Assembly (NCBI GenBank): GCA_037447605.1
Contig: CM074805.1
Coordinates: 4,514,553-4,578,552 of the forward strand
Direction: 5' to 3'
Source: Zygnema circumcarinatum
Taxonomy: Eukaryota > Streptophyta > Zygnematophyceae > Zygnematales > Zygnemataceae
DNA length: 64,000 bases
Below are positions 1 through 13,900 of this stretch, piece by piece. Numbering within the stretch: the stretch's first letter is position 1; each line of letters opens with the position of its first letter. The notes beneath the pieces were generated by a model. It saw nothing but the letters and a program-made list of their open reading frames with translations. It searched no databases and was not told the DNA's origin. Position numbers and translations under genes: made by a program.

Positions 1-830
1 TTAGCCTCTGTTGTACAGACGCTACATTTGTGGATTGTGTAATTGCAAGCAGTTGTCTGTATTGATGTGATTTGTTGCCGTTGGAACTTCAATGGAGCGG
101 CAGGTGTGTTTTCCAGATGAGGTTTTCCAGTTTTCCATATGATGCTTATGGCCACTGAAAGTGTGTTCTTTTTTATAAGCGGTGTTAAGGTCCTCAGGTC
201 TGCGATTAGCTGACAAGGCATGATATCAACATCAGTCATGGGAACGGTGTGGTTTCTGGATGAAGAGAGATTCGCCAATTGCGAATTATATGCCTTCACT
301 TATGCGACAAGGTGGTAGCGATCTAACGCCACCGTCAAATCAATGGCATGTCGCGATTAGGCATGCCAAGTACAAGGACGCAAAAGAACCATTTCCGCAT
401 TCTGGGAAAAAGCTTCCTGCAAGCACATGATAACGTATCATAATGCCAACCTCTTACATCAACGCATCCATTTTCTGGTACAAGTACCCTCAGTTTCTCC
501 GTTTCTACACCAGAGCTGGCATTGATCTCCCTCTTCTCGTAGCAAGGAAATGGCATTGATCCGTTCCGTTCAGTCGCACGGAAACCCGTCCAGTTAAGCA
601 CCGGCAAAGAGTCCCTCCCCTCCCTCCCGCCTTCAGGGCTCCCTCTCCCAGGGCGCGCCCTCGCACGTGCGAGCGCCCGCCCATGTGCTCCCTCCCTCGC
701 GCGCCCTCTTAGGAGGACCTCTCCTCTCCACTCCCGCCCTGTCACTCCCTCTCATTCTCTCGCAGGTGCCTGCGCACGCTGCAGCGCCGCCTGCGGCTGC
801 CACAGTCGGCCGAGCCATGCGCCCGCCGCC
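1..830. other. Upstream region of the GAUT gene
   Basis: No convincing coding region. Positions about 600-780 are C/T-rich (runs of ccctccctcc) and lead into the first exon at 831, as expected of a promoter or 5' leader. The open frames here on both strands are short and low-complexity and show no family signature. Confidence 0.5.
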
Positions 831-3800
831 ATGGGGAGGCGCGAAAGTCTATCGAGGAGCCGCGGACGGGCGCAGCGGGGGGGGATGCTGCTGCTATGCT
901 TGCTTCTGGCGCTGCTGCTGCTGCTCTGCACCTCGTTCCTACTGCCCCTGCGCTCCGCAGGAATGCAGGTCGTGGATGTAAGATGGCTGCCGGATCCGCC
1001 CTGCAAAACAGCTTACTTTGTTGTATGATAGGAGTTGATGTGTAAACTGTGCCTTTATGAAGGGCTTTGGTTGTTGGATGGGTCTCATGTCTGGTTCCGC
1101 TCAGCACGGACATGTTGCGTTCTGAGATCAACCTTTGAAGCAAGGCTCGTCTTACTCCTCCAGGGTCTTGATGTGGCATCACTTACAGGGACGTAAGGCA
1201 TTCATATCCTCGCGGAAACAGGCGTTTAGGGTTGGCAGCAGAAGTCGGGGATCTCCGGCTGAGGTATACGACCCTCCTGATTGCTTAACCTTTTCTGATC
1301 AATGCGGGGCTTGACTCAAGGTGCTGGAATTGTCGTTTCCTCCAAATTTTTCATTTTTCTTTCTTTTTTTTTTTTCTCGACGCGCGTCGTAGTTGTCAGC
1401 AATACTTATGAATGTGCTTGTATCCTGCTGCAGGATCAGGTAGTCTCTCCGTTCGACGAGATATTGCATAAGGATGCGGTCGTCACAGCCGCCAGTTTTT
1501 CGCAAGAGATGGTGGATCCGTGGTCCGTCACTCGACAGCTGAGCGATCAAATTAACCTCCTGAAGGCGTACATTGTCATTGCCAAGCAGTCTGCAAACTT
1601 CCCTTTAGCAGCCGAAATGGAGTCTGCTGTCCGTGCGACACAAGCCTTGCTTTCAAGTGCTGCTTCTAGGTGCTTCCCTCTCTCTCGCTCTCTTCTCTGC
1701 TGAGGTCATATCACCCTCACGTTTCTCATTAGCACACATGGTTTTAAGAGTCTTAAAGGCACAATGGGGCTGGAGAGGAGTAGAGCCGGCTTGATTGGCG
1801 AGAGCACCTCTGGTTATGAGAATGAACGACTCTGTTGTTCCTGAAATAGTGAGTCAAGTTCCGCTAGCTTTAGTTAGAAGCTATGCTGATGCCTTTCCTC
1901 CCATTGTTACTGGTTGGATTGAGAAACATTGTTTTTAACATTTTTTTTGCAGCTGCTATGTGTTCCTTTTCTGTTATCGAGTGTTGTAGCTTTCTAGTCT
2001 CAAGGGCTGCGGCGGAAGATCTGAAATGGATTGGTTTGTTTGGGTGTTTTAGAGGTGCAACAGTGGGCAGGGGTGAGGCAGAGGAGAACATACGTAAGAT
2101 GTCACTACTTGTGTTCCAAGCAGTGGAGCTTCGGTATGATAGGTAAGTCATTGTTTTTAGTCTAAAATAAGTCTCCCACAAATAAGTCTTCCTTCCCCCC
2201 CTCAAAACAGCCGTCATTTTTTTTCCCTTTGAAAATGGTGAAAAACATAGGCATTCCATGCTGCCCCATGCTGCGTTATGCTGTGACCTCAGCATCTTTT
2301 GAACTCAGCATGAGTCATGGCTGGATTTAGAAGTCTTACGCTACCCTCGATCTTTGGTCAAACTGGTTGACGTTGCCAATCAAATGACGAGATGGCGCTT
2401 TCAATATCAAGAGCATATTCACCCGTTCTTCAGTGCATTTCCATTTTGAACTTGCGAAGGTTTCAAATGTAATCTCGATTGCTTTCCAGCAAACTCGGAA
2501 TTGATGCATGTATGATCATGAGTTAGTGCGAGTAAACCGTTTGAAGGGAATGGCTGGCAGCGCGGTGCAGCTGGTAAAGCTAACAGAACTGGTGAAGCAG
2601 CAGGAGGAGAGTATCAAGGATGCAAATACAAAGGCAGCATACTTCAGTCAGATGGCAGCTGAAGCCGTTCCAAAAGGCCTGCATTGCCTTGGGATGGAAC
2701 TCTCTTCCCAGTGGGTGGAAAGTACACAACTTGCGGCACAATCACGTTTTACAAAGCAGGTGCTACCTTGTTGCCTTCAGATTGTTTCATAGTAAACTCG
2801 AACCAAACCTCTTCGACGGTTTCTAGCAGTCATATGGTCCTTCGAGTTCTTAAATTCATAATACAACCTGCAACCTTCTTTTGCATGTGGATTTCAGACG
2901 ATTGGCTGTATTAAGGAGTGTAGAGGCAATCAAACAGCTTACTCAATTGTTAGTTTGAAATGTTGTTGGTATTTGGATACCATCCACTTAAGTGGCCATC
3001 AGTAGCCTCCGACTCACCTTATCCTGCTCCTCCTTTTTAGTTAGTTTGTTGACTAGTGAAAGCTCTTCCAGGCTCTCTTCTGTATGCCTTCTGTTGGCCT
3101 ACGCAGCACTGACATGGAATTTACATATCTCTGACCTTTGCCTTTGGCAGGTGAAAGACCCTCTTTTGCACCATTTTTGTGTAATTTCGGACAATGTCTT
3201 GGCTGTCGCAACAGTGGTGAATTCAACAGTGGTGAATGCGATACGCCCAGACCTGATCGTGTTCCATGTTACTACGGATTCAGCCACAATTTCAGCTATG
3301 CAAGTAGGCAGCAATTCCCTTTGCCGTTTAATATCTTGTAAATTGCCTGAGGAACTTTATGCCGAGACTCTTGCCTTCCTGTTGTTGCTAGGCTTCTTGA
3401 TACTTACCTCTTTCGATATCACTCTCAAAATAAAGGCCTTAAAATTATCAGCCTAGTTCAACTGCGGAGATGTGGGGATTGGGAGAGGATGGAGCAGATG
3501 TGGTTTACACTGCACCCTCCAGGAAAGGCTCATATGGAGATACAGACAATAGACTCTCTGGAATGGCTCAATGCATCGTACTCGCCCGTTATGCGACAAT
3601 TGCAAGAACCCCCATCACATGAGTATTACTTCAGGGCTCCCCTGCAGGTGGGAAATATCAATCTCATAATGCCTATGGTACCTTTCTTATTGCCCTTTTG
3701 AATAGGTGGGAGGCAGGGAGGGAAGGAGGGATGGACGCGGAGAGGGTTAGGGATGATTGGAGACCTTTTTGAGTAAGAGAAGATTTGCCTTTATGGACCT

Positions 3801-5069
3801 TGCAGGAATCGAGCTCACTTTTACGATTCCGGAATCCCAAGTACCTTTCTTTGATGAATCACCTCCGTTTCTACCTTCCTGAAATGTACCCTTACCTCGA
3901 CCGCGTCGTGTTTTTGGACGATGATGTGATTGTGCAAAAAGATTTGTCGGCTCTCTTTTCCATCGACCTTCAGGGGTAAGTGGCCCGAGCGAGGGGAGGG
4001 AAGGGGGAAAGTACTCGTGGTAGAAGAGGAAGGGAGGGAGAGCAACAATCAGGACTTGAGATGTACACTTCATCCCCATCCTTACCTCCGAAAGACCCAA
4101 CAATCAGAGGAGTTTGTGGAAGTAGATTCTGTAGTACAGGCACTACTGTAGGGGACGCAGTGGGAGCCCCCTTTGAATTGCTTGAATCACTTCACTGGTT
4201 TGTTCTGGAAGTAAGGCCTCTGACTTGTGTAGGAAATGGGAGGGAGATGGGCCAACAGCAATGTGAATGGCGCGGTGGAGACGTGTCTTGAATCATTCCA
4301 CAGGTTCTATAAATATATGAACTTTTCCCATCCACTCATTAGAGACTCCTTCGATCCACATGGCTGTGCATGGGCATTCGGAATGAACGTCTTCGATTTG
4401 CGGGCCTGGAGACGGAACAATCTCACACAAGTATATCATTTTTGGCAGGAGCATGTGAGGCTTCTTCTTTTGCACCCCTCCTTTGCTCTCTTGTTTTCTT
4501 GGATTAGTTTTCGTTGGAAGCTGGGATGCAGCATGATGGCCTTCTCTTCATTCTCTTTCCACCTTCCCTCTCCACTCCATAGACCCGCCCTTCTCCGTTG
4601 CACCATTTCTCGTCTCCACCCTCGTTTCCACTCTCCTACCTAACGGCTCCCTCCCCTTCCCTCTCTTCACCTCTCTCCTCTGCTCTCCCCTCTCTCCTCT
4701 CCCATCTGGTTCCGACTTTTCCTTTCTCCCTCCTTCCATGCCCTGTTCTCCCACTGCATTCTAACGGTTTACAGTGCGTTCTTGCCTCCTTCTCAGAACC
4801 ATGACCACAACCTTTGGAAGTTAGGCACTCTCCCTCCGGGGCTCCTCACCTTCTATGGCGTAACTCTCCCTCTTAACCGCTCTTGGCACGTTCTCGGGCT
4901 CGGATACAATGAGAAGCTGGAGGAGAAGACCCTGAAGGAGGCAGCAGTGCTTCATTGGAATGGCAACATGAAGCCATGGCTGAAGATTGCGATTGGAAGG
5001 TACAAGCACTACTGGGACCTGTACATTGACTTCTCCGACAAAATCATACAACAATGCAACATCCACTGA
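831..5069 (+). CDS. GAUT: GAUT-type galacturonosyltransferase (GT8 family), nine exons
   Basis: Seen: exons 831-977, 1434-1669, 2071-2142, 2561-2759, 3151-3303, 3498-3647, 3806-3975, 4259-4454 and 4797-5069 join in one frame of 532 codons including the stop (531 residues). All junctions are GT-AG. Residues about 19-42 form a Leu-rich signal anchor, so this is a type II Golgi protein with a short stem. The family block SVTRQLSDQINLLKAYIVIA lies in exon 2, the DxD metal-binding motif FLDDDVIVQKDLS near residues 357-359, then NGAVETC, GMNVFD and LWKLGTLPPGLLTFYG, and the C-terminal HWNGNMKPWLK near residue 494. Known: GAUTs transfer galacturonic acid from UDP-GalA to pectic homogalacturonan in the Golgi. 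Which GAUT subclade is not decided. The acceptor at 2560 is chosen because it aligns without gaps to the family; the upstream acceptor at 2489 leads to an in-frame TAG at 2524. Confidence 0.93.
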
Positions 5070-6531
5070 TAGGGTTAGGTCTGGAGTCCATCACGCTGTT
5101 AGAATTTGTATTTAAGGGAGCTTAACATTTTTGGAGAAGTGAATTGTTTCGATTTGAGATCTCTTTGTGCATAGATAGATAGCAGGCTCTCCTGCTTTCG
5201 GGTTATTATTTTTTATCTGTAGTAGTGCCCATGGATAGGGTAGGGCCCATTTGTGGAATAAGGTGTCTTTGATAGAACTCCTGCAATAAAGGAAGCAAAA
5301 TGCTTGTTTCAGGCTTTGATTGAAATCAATATTTATCAGGAGTTGCAGCCTAATGCTTCTAGTATTCTTTTTGGTTCCTTCTGAAGGAGGAACTCCACCT
5401 GAGGGGACTTGTGGCTCCTTTGGCAATTGCTTGGAAGATTTTCCTCCTGTCTACTGTGGGCTTTTTCAAGTATTGGGAAATGGCTTTGTGTAACTGTATC
5501 CATGTTCAACTCAGGACGCGTTTCAGTTACACCTCCGTAACTTGATAACATGCGTATGTAGACAGCTGGCTGCTATTTATCAAGCCTGTCTCAACCGGCA
5601 ATTGGAAGGTCTGCCCTTACCTACATCTGCTGTACTTGATGAATTCGAACGAAGGGGCAAGCCATCCCTGCTTAATGTATGAGTCCCAGCCTAAAAAAGG
5701 ACCATGCAATGATGATGCCATGATGCCATGGTACTGATGATGATGATGTGTTCAGACGTTGCTACATTGCATCCAAGGGTGATGGAATACGCATTGTCTG
5801 TCAAAAAGGAATGACCTCATTCATACGGCCGCAGTGGAGCCCTCAGGGACCAAAACTTGGGCTTTATTTTCTAGGAGGGGTCTCAACATTGTCTAGAAAG
5901 CTAACCTTTTCGAAGATTCAAAGCTTCGAAACTGTTCAAAGTTTTAATGGAATCCGAGTACGGTTCTGAAGGTTTCTGAACCGCCCCTCGCACGGTTGGT
6001 TTAAAGACTCGAGGACTTAAGAATGACTGATTGACAGCCAGAGTTGGAAAAGTCGATTCGTATTCCAGAAACCATAATAAGCAAAGCCAATGCCAATCCA
6101 TGAGCCGCGCTTTCTAACAAGCAGAGGTGGATGAAATTGTTATTTCTTGTTACAAAGGGGAAGAGAGAAAAGATGGAAAGGGAAAAAAATTGTTAAAGCC
6201 TTTTCGAGAGCAGGTTAGTTGCCAATTCGTTCATATTTCTCAAATGGTCGGAGCACATGTAGGCAATGACGTCACGTCACGCCACGCTGATATTTCGTCA
6301 GCGCGTGAGCCCGCGGAAAAAGGCGGGTAGGAACAATCCTTTGATTTCTCTCAGGATTGACGGGTGATGTGAGAGAAAAAGGCCTGTGACCCTATGAGAG
6401 AGAGTGAGAAGAAAAAAAAAGGGCAGTGAGAGAGAGAGAAAGGGCAGTGAGCGAGAGAGAGAGAGAGACTGAAAGAGAGACACGTGGAGAGTAGGAGAAG
6501 AGATACTGGAACCGGTCTTTTGCTGCCAATC
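5070..6531. other. Intergenic region between GAUT and IBR5
   Basis: Contains the GAUT 3' region, a small (GAT)n/(CATGATGC)n patch near 5708-5750, and the IBR5 leader. Short open frames here look like no protein I recognise. Confidence 0.5.
6390..6482. repeat. GA-rich microsatellite in the IBR5 5' leader
   Basis: Interrupted (GA)n runs lie 50-140 bases upstream of the IBR5 start codon. GA/CT tracts are common in plant 5' leaders and can bind GAGA-type (BBR/BPC) factors; that role is inference. Confidence 0.7.
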
Positions 6532-9286
6532 ATGCGGAAACGGGAGCGGGAGAGTCCCTGCTTTGTCTGCGGGCACTATCACAAGTATGAAGAGGGAGAG
6601 ATGTGCGGCGTCTGCGGGCATCGCATGATTTTTGCCACCGAGAAAGGGCCGCAGCAGAGCGCTTTCTCCACGGAAATCTTGACAGGCTTCCTCTACCTCG
6701 GCAGCTATGATAACGCGTCCAGAGCGGAGCTCTTGAAGGCGCAGGGCATCACGCGGATACTCAACGTGAGCTGAATGCAGGCCAGGAACGAACAAATATA
6801 TTTCACTTTTCAAGAGACTTTTTTTCTTCAGCTGGCCCTGCATGTTCTAATGGTGTTGCTAGCAGTTGCGCAGCCGCTTCGTGCTGGAAAGACCTATTCT
6901 TGCATTTAAGCATTTGAATCTATTTGAAATTTGACGTCTTATTGCCTAAGCCAAGCTCCGGACCGTAGAAAGGGTTGAGGTGATTGACAGAGAGCTGTGG
7001 AGCTGTTTGAAGAAGCGAGGCTAGTTTTTCTCAATCATTGCCCTTTATTTGTTTTTCGCGATGCGGCTGCAGACGGTACCGTCCTGCCAAAATCTCTACA
7101 CCACCTCATTCACGTACTACTGTGTGAAGGACGACAAGGCCCTCCCCTTCGATGAGTGCATACAATTCATTGGTGAACATCATTACAGAATTACATCAAC
7201 TCCTCTGTCATCGGGCTAGACATCGTTCAGGAGCTGCGGCCTCCTGAACTTGATGAATAATCGCACGTGTAATAATGCCACCCAAGTTAGAGTTTGATTT
7301 ACTGCTGTTCATAGGATTGGTTTTCAAACCGATTTAGCTACGTTTGCTGTCTTTAAAAGGATTTCAAATTGAACAGAAAATTTGGTATCTGTGATGTGCT
7401 ATTTGCAGATGACTGCAGAAAGACGGGTGAACGCGTGCTCGTCCACTGCATGTCAGGTCAGAACAGGTACGTCGCAAAATCTTGTAGCAGAAAGTTATTG
7501 AATCAATAGAGAGCTGTAGCACACATGTAAGTCTGACTGTAGCTTCTTCTTTAAATTGAGCCGCTACAATGTGCCATTGTACGGAGGAGGGACTTAAGTT
7601 GCTGGAAGTTTTATGTTTAATCTATCCACGGGGACCAGCATATTTTTCCTTTTTTTGGGTTCCGTTTTAGACAAGCCTGTGGTGTTGTGACCCTGCACAT
7701 GCAATCAGACTTGATGCAATTGTATGGTAGCTTCAGAAGTAGAAGATCATTCAAAGACTGCAATCGCGAATCAAGATGCTTATTGGAACTTGAACCGTTT
7801 ATTAAGACGTAATTATTAAAGCAATGGCACGGCCAAAAAATGGCGTTCTCTGCAACGATAGTTAGGGGAACTATTGGGTGATCGATTGCATTGCTCTGGG
7901 ATCATTCACCTCTAGGTTTTGGACAGACGGGGTATCCTCCAAGTTTAGCAGCACTGCTGCGACAAAGAATTTGAGCTCAAGTGATTGAATAAAGCAGAAA
8001 AGACTTCTGATCACGCCATTCACGTTAGGTTGGACAATTGTCATGCTACCTGATCGTGTTGGTTGGCTGGTTGGCTGGTTAGTTAGAATGTTGGTTGGTA
8101 AGCAGAGTCTTCTTTGTTAAATGAAGTACTAACGTGAAGGTAACGCTCGTTGCCGATCACAGGTCGCCTGCAATAGTGATCGCATACCTCATGAAGTGCA
8201 AGGGATGGCGGCTGTCTGAAAGTTTTCAGTGGGTGCGGGACCGCCGGCCCTCTATCCACATCACAGAAGGTACAAAGCATCAGGCAGACAGTTTTTCGTT
8301 TTTCTGAAGTCAAATTGTCACGTGTTTGAGACAATGCAACGGGATATGCATCAATAACTGGGTGTCAAAAGGTACCCAAGGCGTTCGTTGTGAAGTAAAA
8401 ACCCTAAAAATCTGCAGTTCCTTCATTGTCCTTTCAGAAAACTAATTGTTTATGAAAATGCCTAGAAATTCTTAATCAGAAATAGCATTGATCACAACTG
8501 AATGTCGGGGAACGCCGTTCTGATTAGGGAGGGTCGAAGTCATTTATTGCGCGTACTTCGCATATTTAGTTCGGATGCTGGACAAACTTGAGAAACCATA
8601 GAACTTCGGCACAGGTCACATCTCCCATGCATCTGAAGCACGTAAGAGGCGGGAGAACAGTAGAGAGGCAATAGTATACCCTCTAGACGACGTGCCTAGA
8701 GAACTGAATTAGAGTTCCCTTGATCTAAACCTTTCTTATCCCTAGTATGTGCAATTTGGGTAATGGAATTCCTAAGCCAGCCGTTTGAACTTCCTCAGCA
8801 ACCCAAGTGCATGTAGTGGCGGATAGACTTCAAATTTTTTTTGAACACCCATGATGCATCATGGCATCATGGCATCATGGCATCATGGCATCATGGATGA
8901 TGCATTATGCATGGTTGCATCATGACACTGACACAATCGGGATATCTCGGGGGTGCATCTACTGCCCAGCTGTCGCGCATCAATTGCAGGAATATGAAGC
9001 CGCCGTCTTCGGGAGCGATGCTTCGAGCACCCCCGTGCTGACGTCTCCAGACGGAGGAGCCGCATTTGGGTTCGGGTACTCCTGCCCGCCCGCCCACTCG
9101 AGCCATGCCTCCTTTGGCGTCTCAGCACCCTTCCCTCCCTCTGCCCCTCCCACCCCTCTCTTCCAAGTGCCTGCAACTATACAGAACGGGAGTAGTCCGT
9201 TCGTATTTGGAGCGGGCAGCACGCATGTAAATGGTTGTTCCCAGCATGTCGCCGGTGGCAGCGAAGAAAAGATGGACGGTCCGTAA
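6532..9286 (+). CDS. IBR5: IBR5-type dual-specificity protein phosphatase, five exons
   Basis: Seen: exons 6532-6765, 7073-7172, 7409-7466, 8163-8269 and 8970-9286 give 272 codons (271 residues). The N-terminus MRKRERESPCFVCGHYHKYE with CxxC...CxxC pairs is the plant-specific zinc-binding-like head of IBR5. Next comes the phosphatase fold (FLYLGSYDNASRAELLKAQG), the P-loop HCMSGQNRSPA (CX5R, catalytic Cys in exon 3, Arg split across the exon 3/4 junction) and AYLMKCKGWRLSESFQWV. The low-complexity C-terminus has FGFG and FVFGAG, as in Arabidopsis IBR5. Known: IBR5 is a MAPK-phosphatase-like protein that promotes auxin responsiveness and dephosphorylates MPK12. Oddities: the P-loop residue before Arg is Asn where Ser is usual, which some DUSPs tolerate. 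The segment after exon 4 is a few residues shorter than in Arabidopsis, so the exon 5 acceptor at 8969 could be slightly off. Confidence 0.93.
8850..8910. repeat. GGCATCAT minisatellite in IBR5 intron 4
   Basis: About five 9-base units around catcatggc repeat in tandem, flanked by near-palindromic catgatgcatcatg. It lies 60-120 bases upstream of the exon 5 acceptor. Confidence 0.85.
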
Positions 9287-10954
9287 CTGTAAATATTTTG
9301 GGTCATGGAAATGCAGTTCAAAATGAAATGTTGTATGAGACGCGTGGCTGGTCACGCCAATTTGTGGGGACTTGCTCCCTCCGTTTGTCTTCTCGGGGAC
9401 TGTTCTGTGAACCTGCATAGAACCTCAAAAAGTTAAGGGGAGAGGCTGCTGACAATGTTTGCAGAATAGAAATGTTTTTGTGGGTAGATGATCTGTCCTG
9501 TGTAACTTAGTGGTAGATCCATGTGAGCCACACATGTGGAGTTGTGCGAAGTTGTGACGTCCTTCAAAACGGGAGATCACTCAAAAGTTGTCCTGCTCTT
9601 GTTGAAGCAGCGTGGCGGCTCTAGAAGTAATGCACCTCACTCCTTTGCTGCATTCACTGAGTTGGTCAAATGCGCTCGTCCTAAAAATTTGCAAAACGTC
9701 ACAGAGGTACACACCCTTCGCTTTTGAGTCTCGGGGGGCCAATTCAAATTATGTATCGACGAATGTGACGCCAACATTCTCGTGTTGTCGCTCATTCCTT
9801 TTTTTCTTGCCCATTCCATCTCGTTTCATTTCTTACATTCCGTTGCTTTACTTTTTCTCCTACTATTGTAACAGGTTTCTAAGTCTTCAGACTTCATGGC
9901 TGCTTCCAGCAGAGATTGGGACTTCACCAATCCCGCGTAATGTCTGTCCCCTTGTGGAACTTTTTTACTCGCATTAAGGACCGCCTGCAATGAATCATCA
10001 GTCTGCTAATGAAAGTCCACCTCTCCTATGACAGTAAACAGTAGAAATTTGGTTGCAATCACGCCGCTCACAAATCAATGGGCAACAGAGGAAGCGAGAG
10101 GAAGCTCAGCACTGCCATGGTCTCAAGTTGACATGATAATGAAAACGTATGACGACGGCACAAGTACAAGAGTTCACAATCGACTCAAGGTTCAAACAAC
10201 ATTTCGAGTGATTTTTTATTCGAAGTAACACTACATCACCCAATCGCAGCTCGCAACGCTGGACGAAGTGTGTACCTGGGCAGCCTGAACATTGGGTGCC
10301 TTGGCAGTCAGGGCAATGGAAATCCACTTTTTGTTACAGGCGCTTATCCCCTCTCAGATAATTTTTTTTTTTTTTTTTCAATACGCCACACGGATACAGC
10401 ATGTGATGGTCTCGGACTATTGGTCGACATCAGTCAACCGTAACATGGTCACCGTACAATTACCACGCCATGGTCAGTACCATGACCACATCCATCCCGT
10501 CCCTGGGAGTCGTGTACGCCAATCTCCGTTCCTCTTCTCCCACTTCCTCTCCCGCTCGTTTACTACATCCCAATCTCCACGATTCTCCCCCCCTCACGTA
10601 CCTCCGCCCCCGCCTCTCAACGTCTCTACCACTTCGATTCTACTCTCCATTCACTTTCCTCTCCCGCCACTCTCTCCGCTTCCTCAAAGTGATACTTAGG
10701 AAGAATGGGTCGCGTTCATAAACATCTGAAACGAAAAGAGCAACATGGTGAAACAATAGCTCACTCTCTTCAAACCCTCCGCTTCCTTTATTCCTTTCGC
10801 GGCAGTACTTAGTGACGCTTCTTCCTTCCCTAAGAGGTCCCTCGGGAGGTGACGCTCCACCTCTCCAACTTGTGACTGCTGTACGGACACTTCTGGAAGC
10901 TAAGCGCAGAAACGTTGACAGAAACCGTGCTAAGTCTTCACACGTGTGAAAGTG
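9287..10954. other. Convergent 3' regions of IBR5 (+) and the PPR-like gene (-)
   Basis: No gene supported. A T-rich run sits at about 10361-10379, and C/T-rich sequence at 10530-10700. A minus-strand open frame at 10696-10890 lies just beyond the stop of the PPR-like gene and is best taken as its 3' UTR. Confidence 0.5.
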
Positions 10955-13900
10955 TTAGCTCTCGGCTGTGAGAGCAGTTCCAAAGGCAGATTCCACTCCC
11001 ACAGGGAGAGGGAGCCCTCGCGAGCGCAGAGTCTCCTCCAATGCCTTCAGCCTCTCCTTCAGATCAGTGAGAGGGACCTGCCAACGGAACGGAGCCACTT
11101 TTGCTTTCAAAGAGGCTCAAGGCATCCATGAAAAGCTCCTGAACTTTAGGAACTTCAAACGCTGTGAAACGCTAGGAAAGAGCAATAGCTGAAACTCAAA
11201 AGGTAGCTGAAAATAAAAAAGCAGCCTCAAACAAAGAAGGTCTCTGGGGCGTTTTGGGATCGTCTCCAGCTATAAGAATGCAGGAAATGAAAGTGAAGGG
11301 GGATAAGAGAGGAATGGAGGGCAAGAGAAGGGAGGGCGGAAGGGATGTGGGGTGGGAGGGAGGACGAAAGGCCGCTTACTGCTAAGCAGCCGCCATCTGC
11401 TCTCCTCGGCAATTGCTGAGGCCATGCCTCCACCATCGCTGTGAGAGCCATCCTCAATTCCTCCGACTGCTCCCCCTCCTGATGCGCCACAATATCAAGA
11501 TACAGAGAATGCTGTAAACGGGTGAAAACCTTCCATAAAATGTGTGTGTCTCTCGGTGTCACTCTCTGGGGGTGTCCACCTCCCTCCACATCTCTCTCTC
11601 CCTTCCCCTCTCCCCCTCTCCCTCTCTAAGTAGCACGCGGGCATTCTTTGTTGTTGTTAAGAAACCACCTTAGCCAGCCAGTCATCACAGACGTACTTAT
11701 TTTCGCCCAGTATTCATGTGCAACAAATGACTTAGCTTCACATAACGCAAACGTTACAGGTTTCAAAGTTCTCGAGTTCTGCTTTGTTTTCTTGTTACCT
11801 GCGACACTGCAGCAAGCTCATTGGCTGCAGCCTCAACATCGCTCTCCAAAACATGTAGCTGAAAACCCATACCTCCATCACTCAATATGTCAAATGAACA
11901 TACGCTAAAAACCCTAAAAACTCATCTAAGTTATCGGTTCTATCCTTAAAATGCCATAAACAAGAGCATATTCTTGACTGCAGCAACGTCTCCCCTTCCA
12001 AGCAGACAGTTAAAAAGAAACGATCAAGACAAACCTTGTCCAAACAAGCTTGCAGATACAAAAAGCCTAGAGACATAGGGCCCGCCCAATGATCACCCTA
12101 AAATACACTACAGACTTCCTTACATACCAATGGACCCCCCCAATACCATCCTTGAATCCACAAAGGACCTCCCCAGATCCCCTTATGCCCACCCCATAAC
12201 CCCCCTACCTCCCTCTACCTCCTTAGACCTGCCTAGACCTGCAGAGACTTCCCTCTACCTGTCTAGACCAGCCTACACCTCCCTAGGTCTCACTGAACCC
12301 CTAAAAATAACCTCAGCCGCTTAGCCCCACAAGCTCTAAGAGCTCTTTCAAAGGAAGTCTGCTAAAACTTAGCTCACCTTTGCAGTGGAGACTGCAGAAA
12401 CAACAGTCGGAGATACTCCTTTCTCACACCGCCACTTTGCAAAGCCCAGACCAACCTTTGATCTCCCTGCAGAGCTCCCTCTCTCCCTCCCTCTCCTGTT
12501 CATTCTCTACAAACTTTGGGATCATGTTGCAATGTTGTCTAACGTCAGTACCACCTCGCTAAACAGGCTGAGAGCTGTTGGAACAGTAGAATAGGCTATC
12601 TGAGCTTTTGGGGTTTCTGGGCCATTTTAAAGGTCAAGGGCTGAGCTGTTCACCTAATGCTGCTGCTGCAGTCAAGAGGCTGTCGTAAAGGTGGGCAGGT
12701 AAAGAAACATTGTTCAACAACATCTCTTTTCCAATACGAAGTAATCGGCTGGAATCTCCCATCTGCTCACAGGCCCTGATTTCTCCCAACAGAGCCACCC
12801 TTCTCACGATGAACTTTAGACCTCAATTGGAAAGGGGATGGAAACCATGTTATAAGGATTGAAGTATAGATTGTACAGCTTCACTGCTCAAGCAGCATGG
12901 AGCAACGATGCTATGTTACTGGCATTCCTGTTCTTCCATGGGATAATGGCTGTCGTTAGACGGGCATCAACTGTATGCGGAGAAGAGGGATAGTGGTTAA
13001 AGGAGAGAGAGGGTGAGGTGGCACAGCGTCTGAGAGAGGACCTTCTCTCACAACATCCTCTTCCTGCCATAGTCCTTTTTCTTACCTGAGAACTGTCTCT
13101 GCCATCCGCATGGAAGGACGTAGCCCACTCTCAATGGCAGCCCGATACACATCCATGACCAGACGCATATCCCTTGTCTCCAATCCATGTGCCTGTTTCA
13201 CAGTAACAGAATAAGGATAGAAACGGAGAAGTTTTGAAGCTTAACCCTTAACAAGATATGGATTCTTAAGGCCCTACAAACGCTATCTACAAACAAAAAT
13301 TCTCTTCAGCAGATTATTACTCCTTAATTTATGCTCCTTACAGCATGTGATGATGGCAGACAGCCGTACCAGGAGGGTGTGAGCTGTGGCGAGTGTGGGA
13401 GTAAGGCCGTACTCATTTCGCCGCCGTAAAGAAAGGAGAGCTGCCTTCGCCCTTTTCCAATTCAGTTTAACGGAAACCAAGAGGAGAATGCAGCAAGGCA
13501 CCACCGTGTCAAGGCTCTCATGCATCAGCCTTTACTAAGCAGCTCCCCCTATTCCTCCCCCACCCCCCCCTCCTTCTCTCCCACTTTCTCTGTTTCTCTC
13601 GGTCTGTCTGTCTCCCTGTGTCTGAGAGAGAATGTACCTCTCCGAGCTTCCCCAACCCGGACGCATGCACGTGCCAAATCAAGTGCCACTTCATCACTGA
13701 AATTTTCCAGTTGGTTCCGTCGAACTGCGTTCTGCAAAAGATCCAACCACCACGCTCTCACCTCACTCTCTAATTCTCTGTCACTCTCTCTCCAAAGATC
13801 GACTACTATCCTCACCTAGGTCTCTCTTTCTCGTACTCACTCACTCTCACTCACTCACTCACTACCTCACTCACTCTCTCTCCCTCCGTGAGATGCGTGC

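Noticed and set aside
2490-2560. Acceptor at 2489 for GAUT exon 4 (would add KLGIDACMIM)
   Set aside because: It hits an in-frame TAG at 2524; the acceptor at 2560 restores an ungapped family alignment.
8850-8910. CRISPR-like array
   Set aside because: The units are 9 bases, contiguous and without spacers, inside a eukaryotic intron: a minisatellite.
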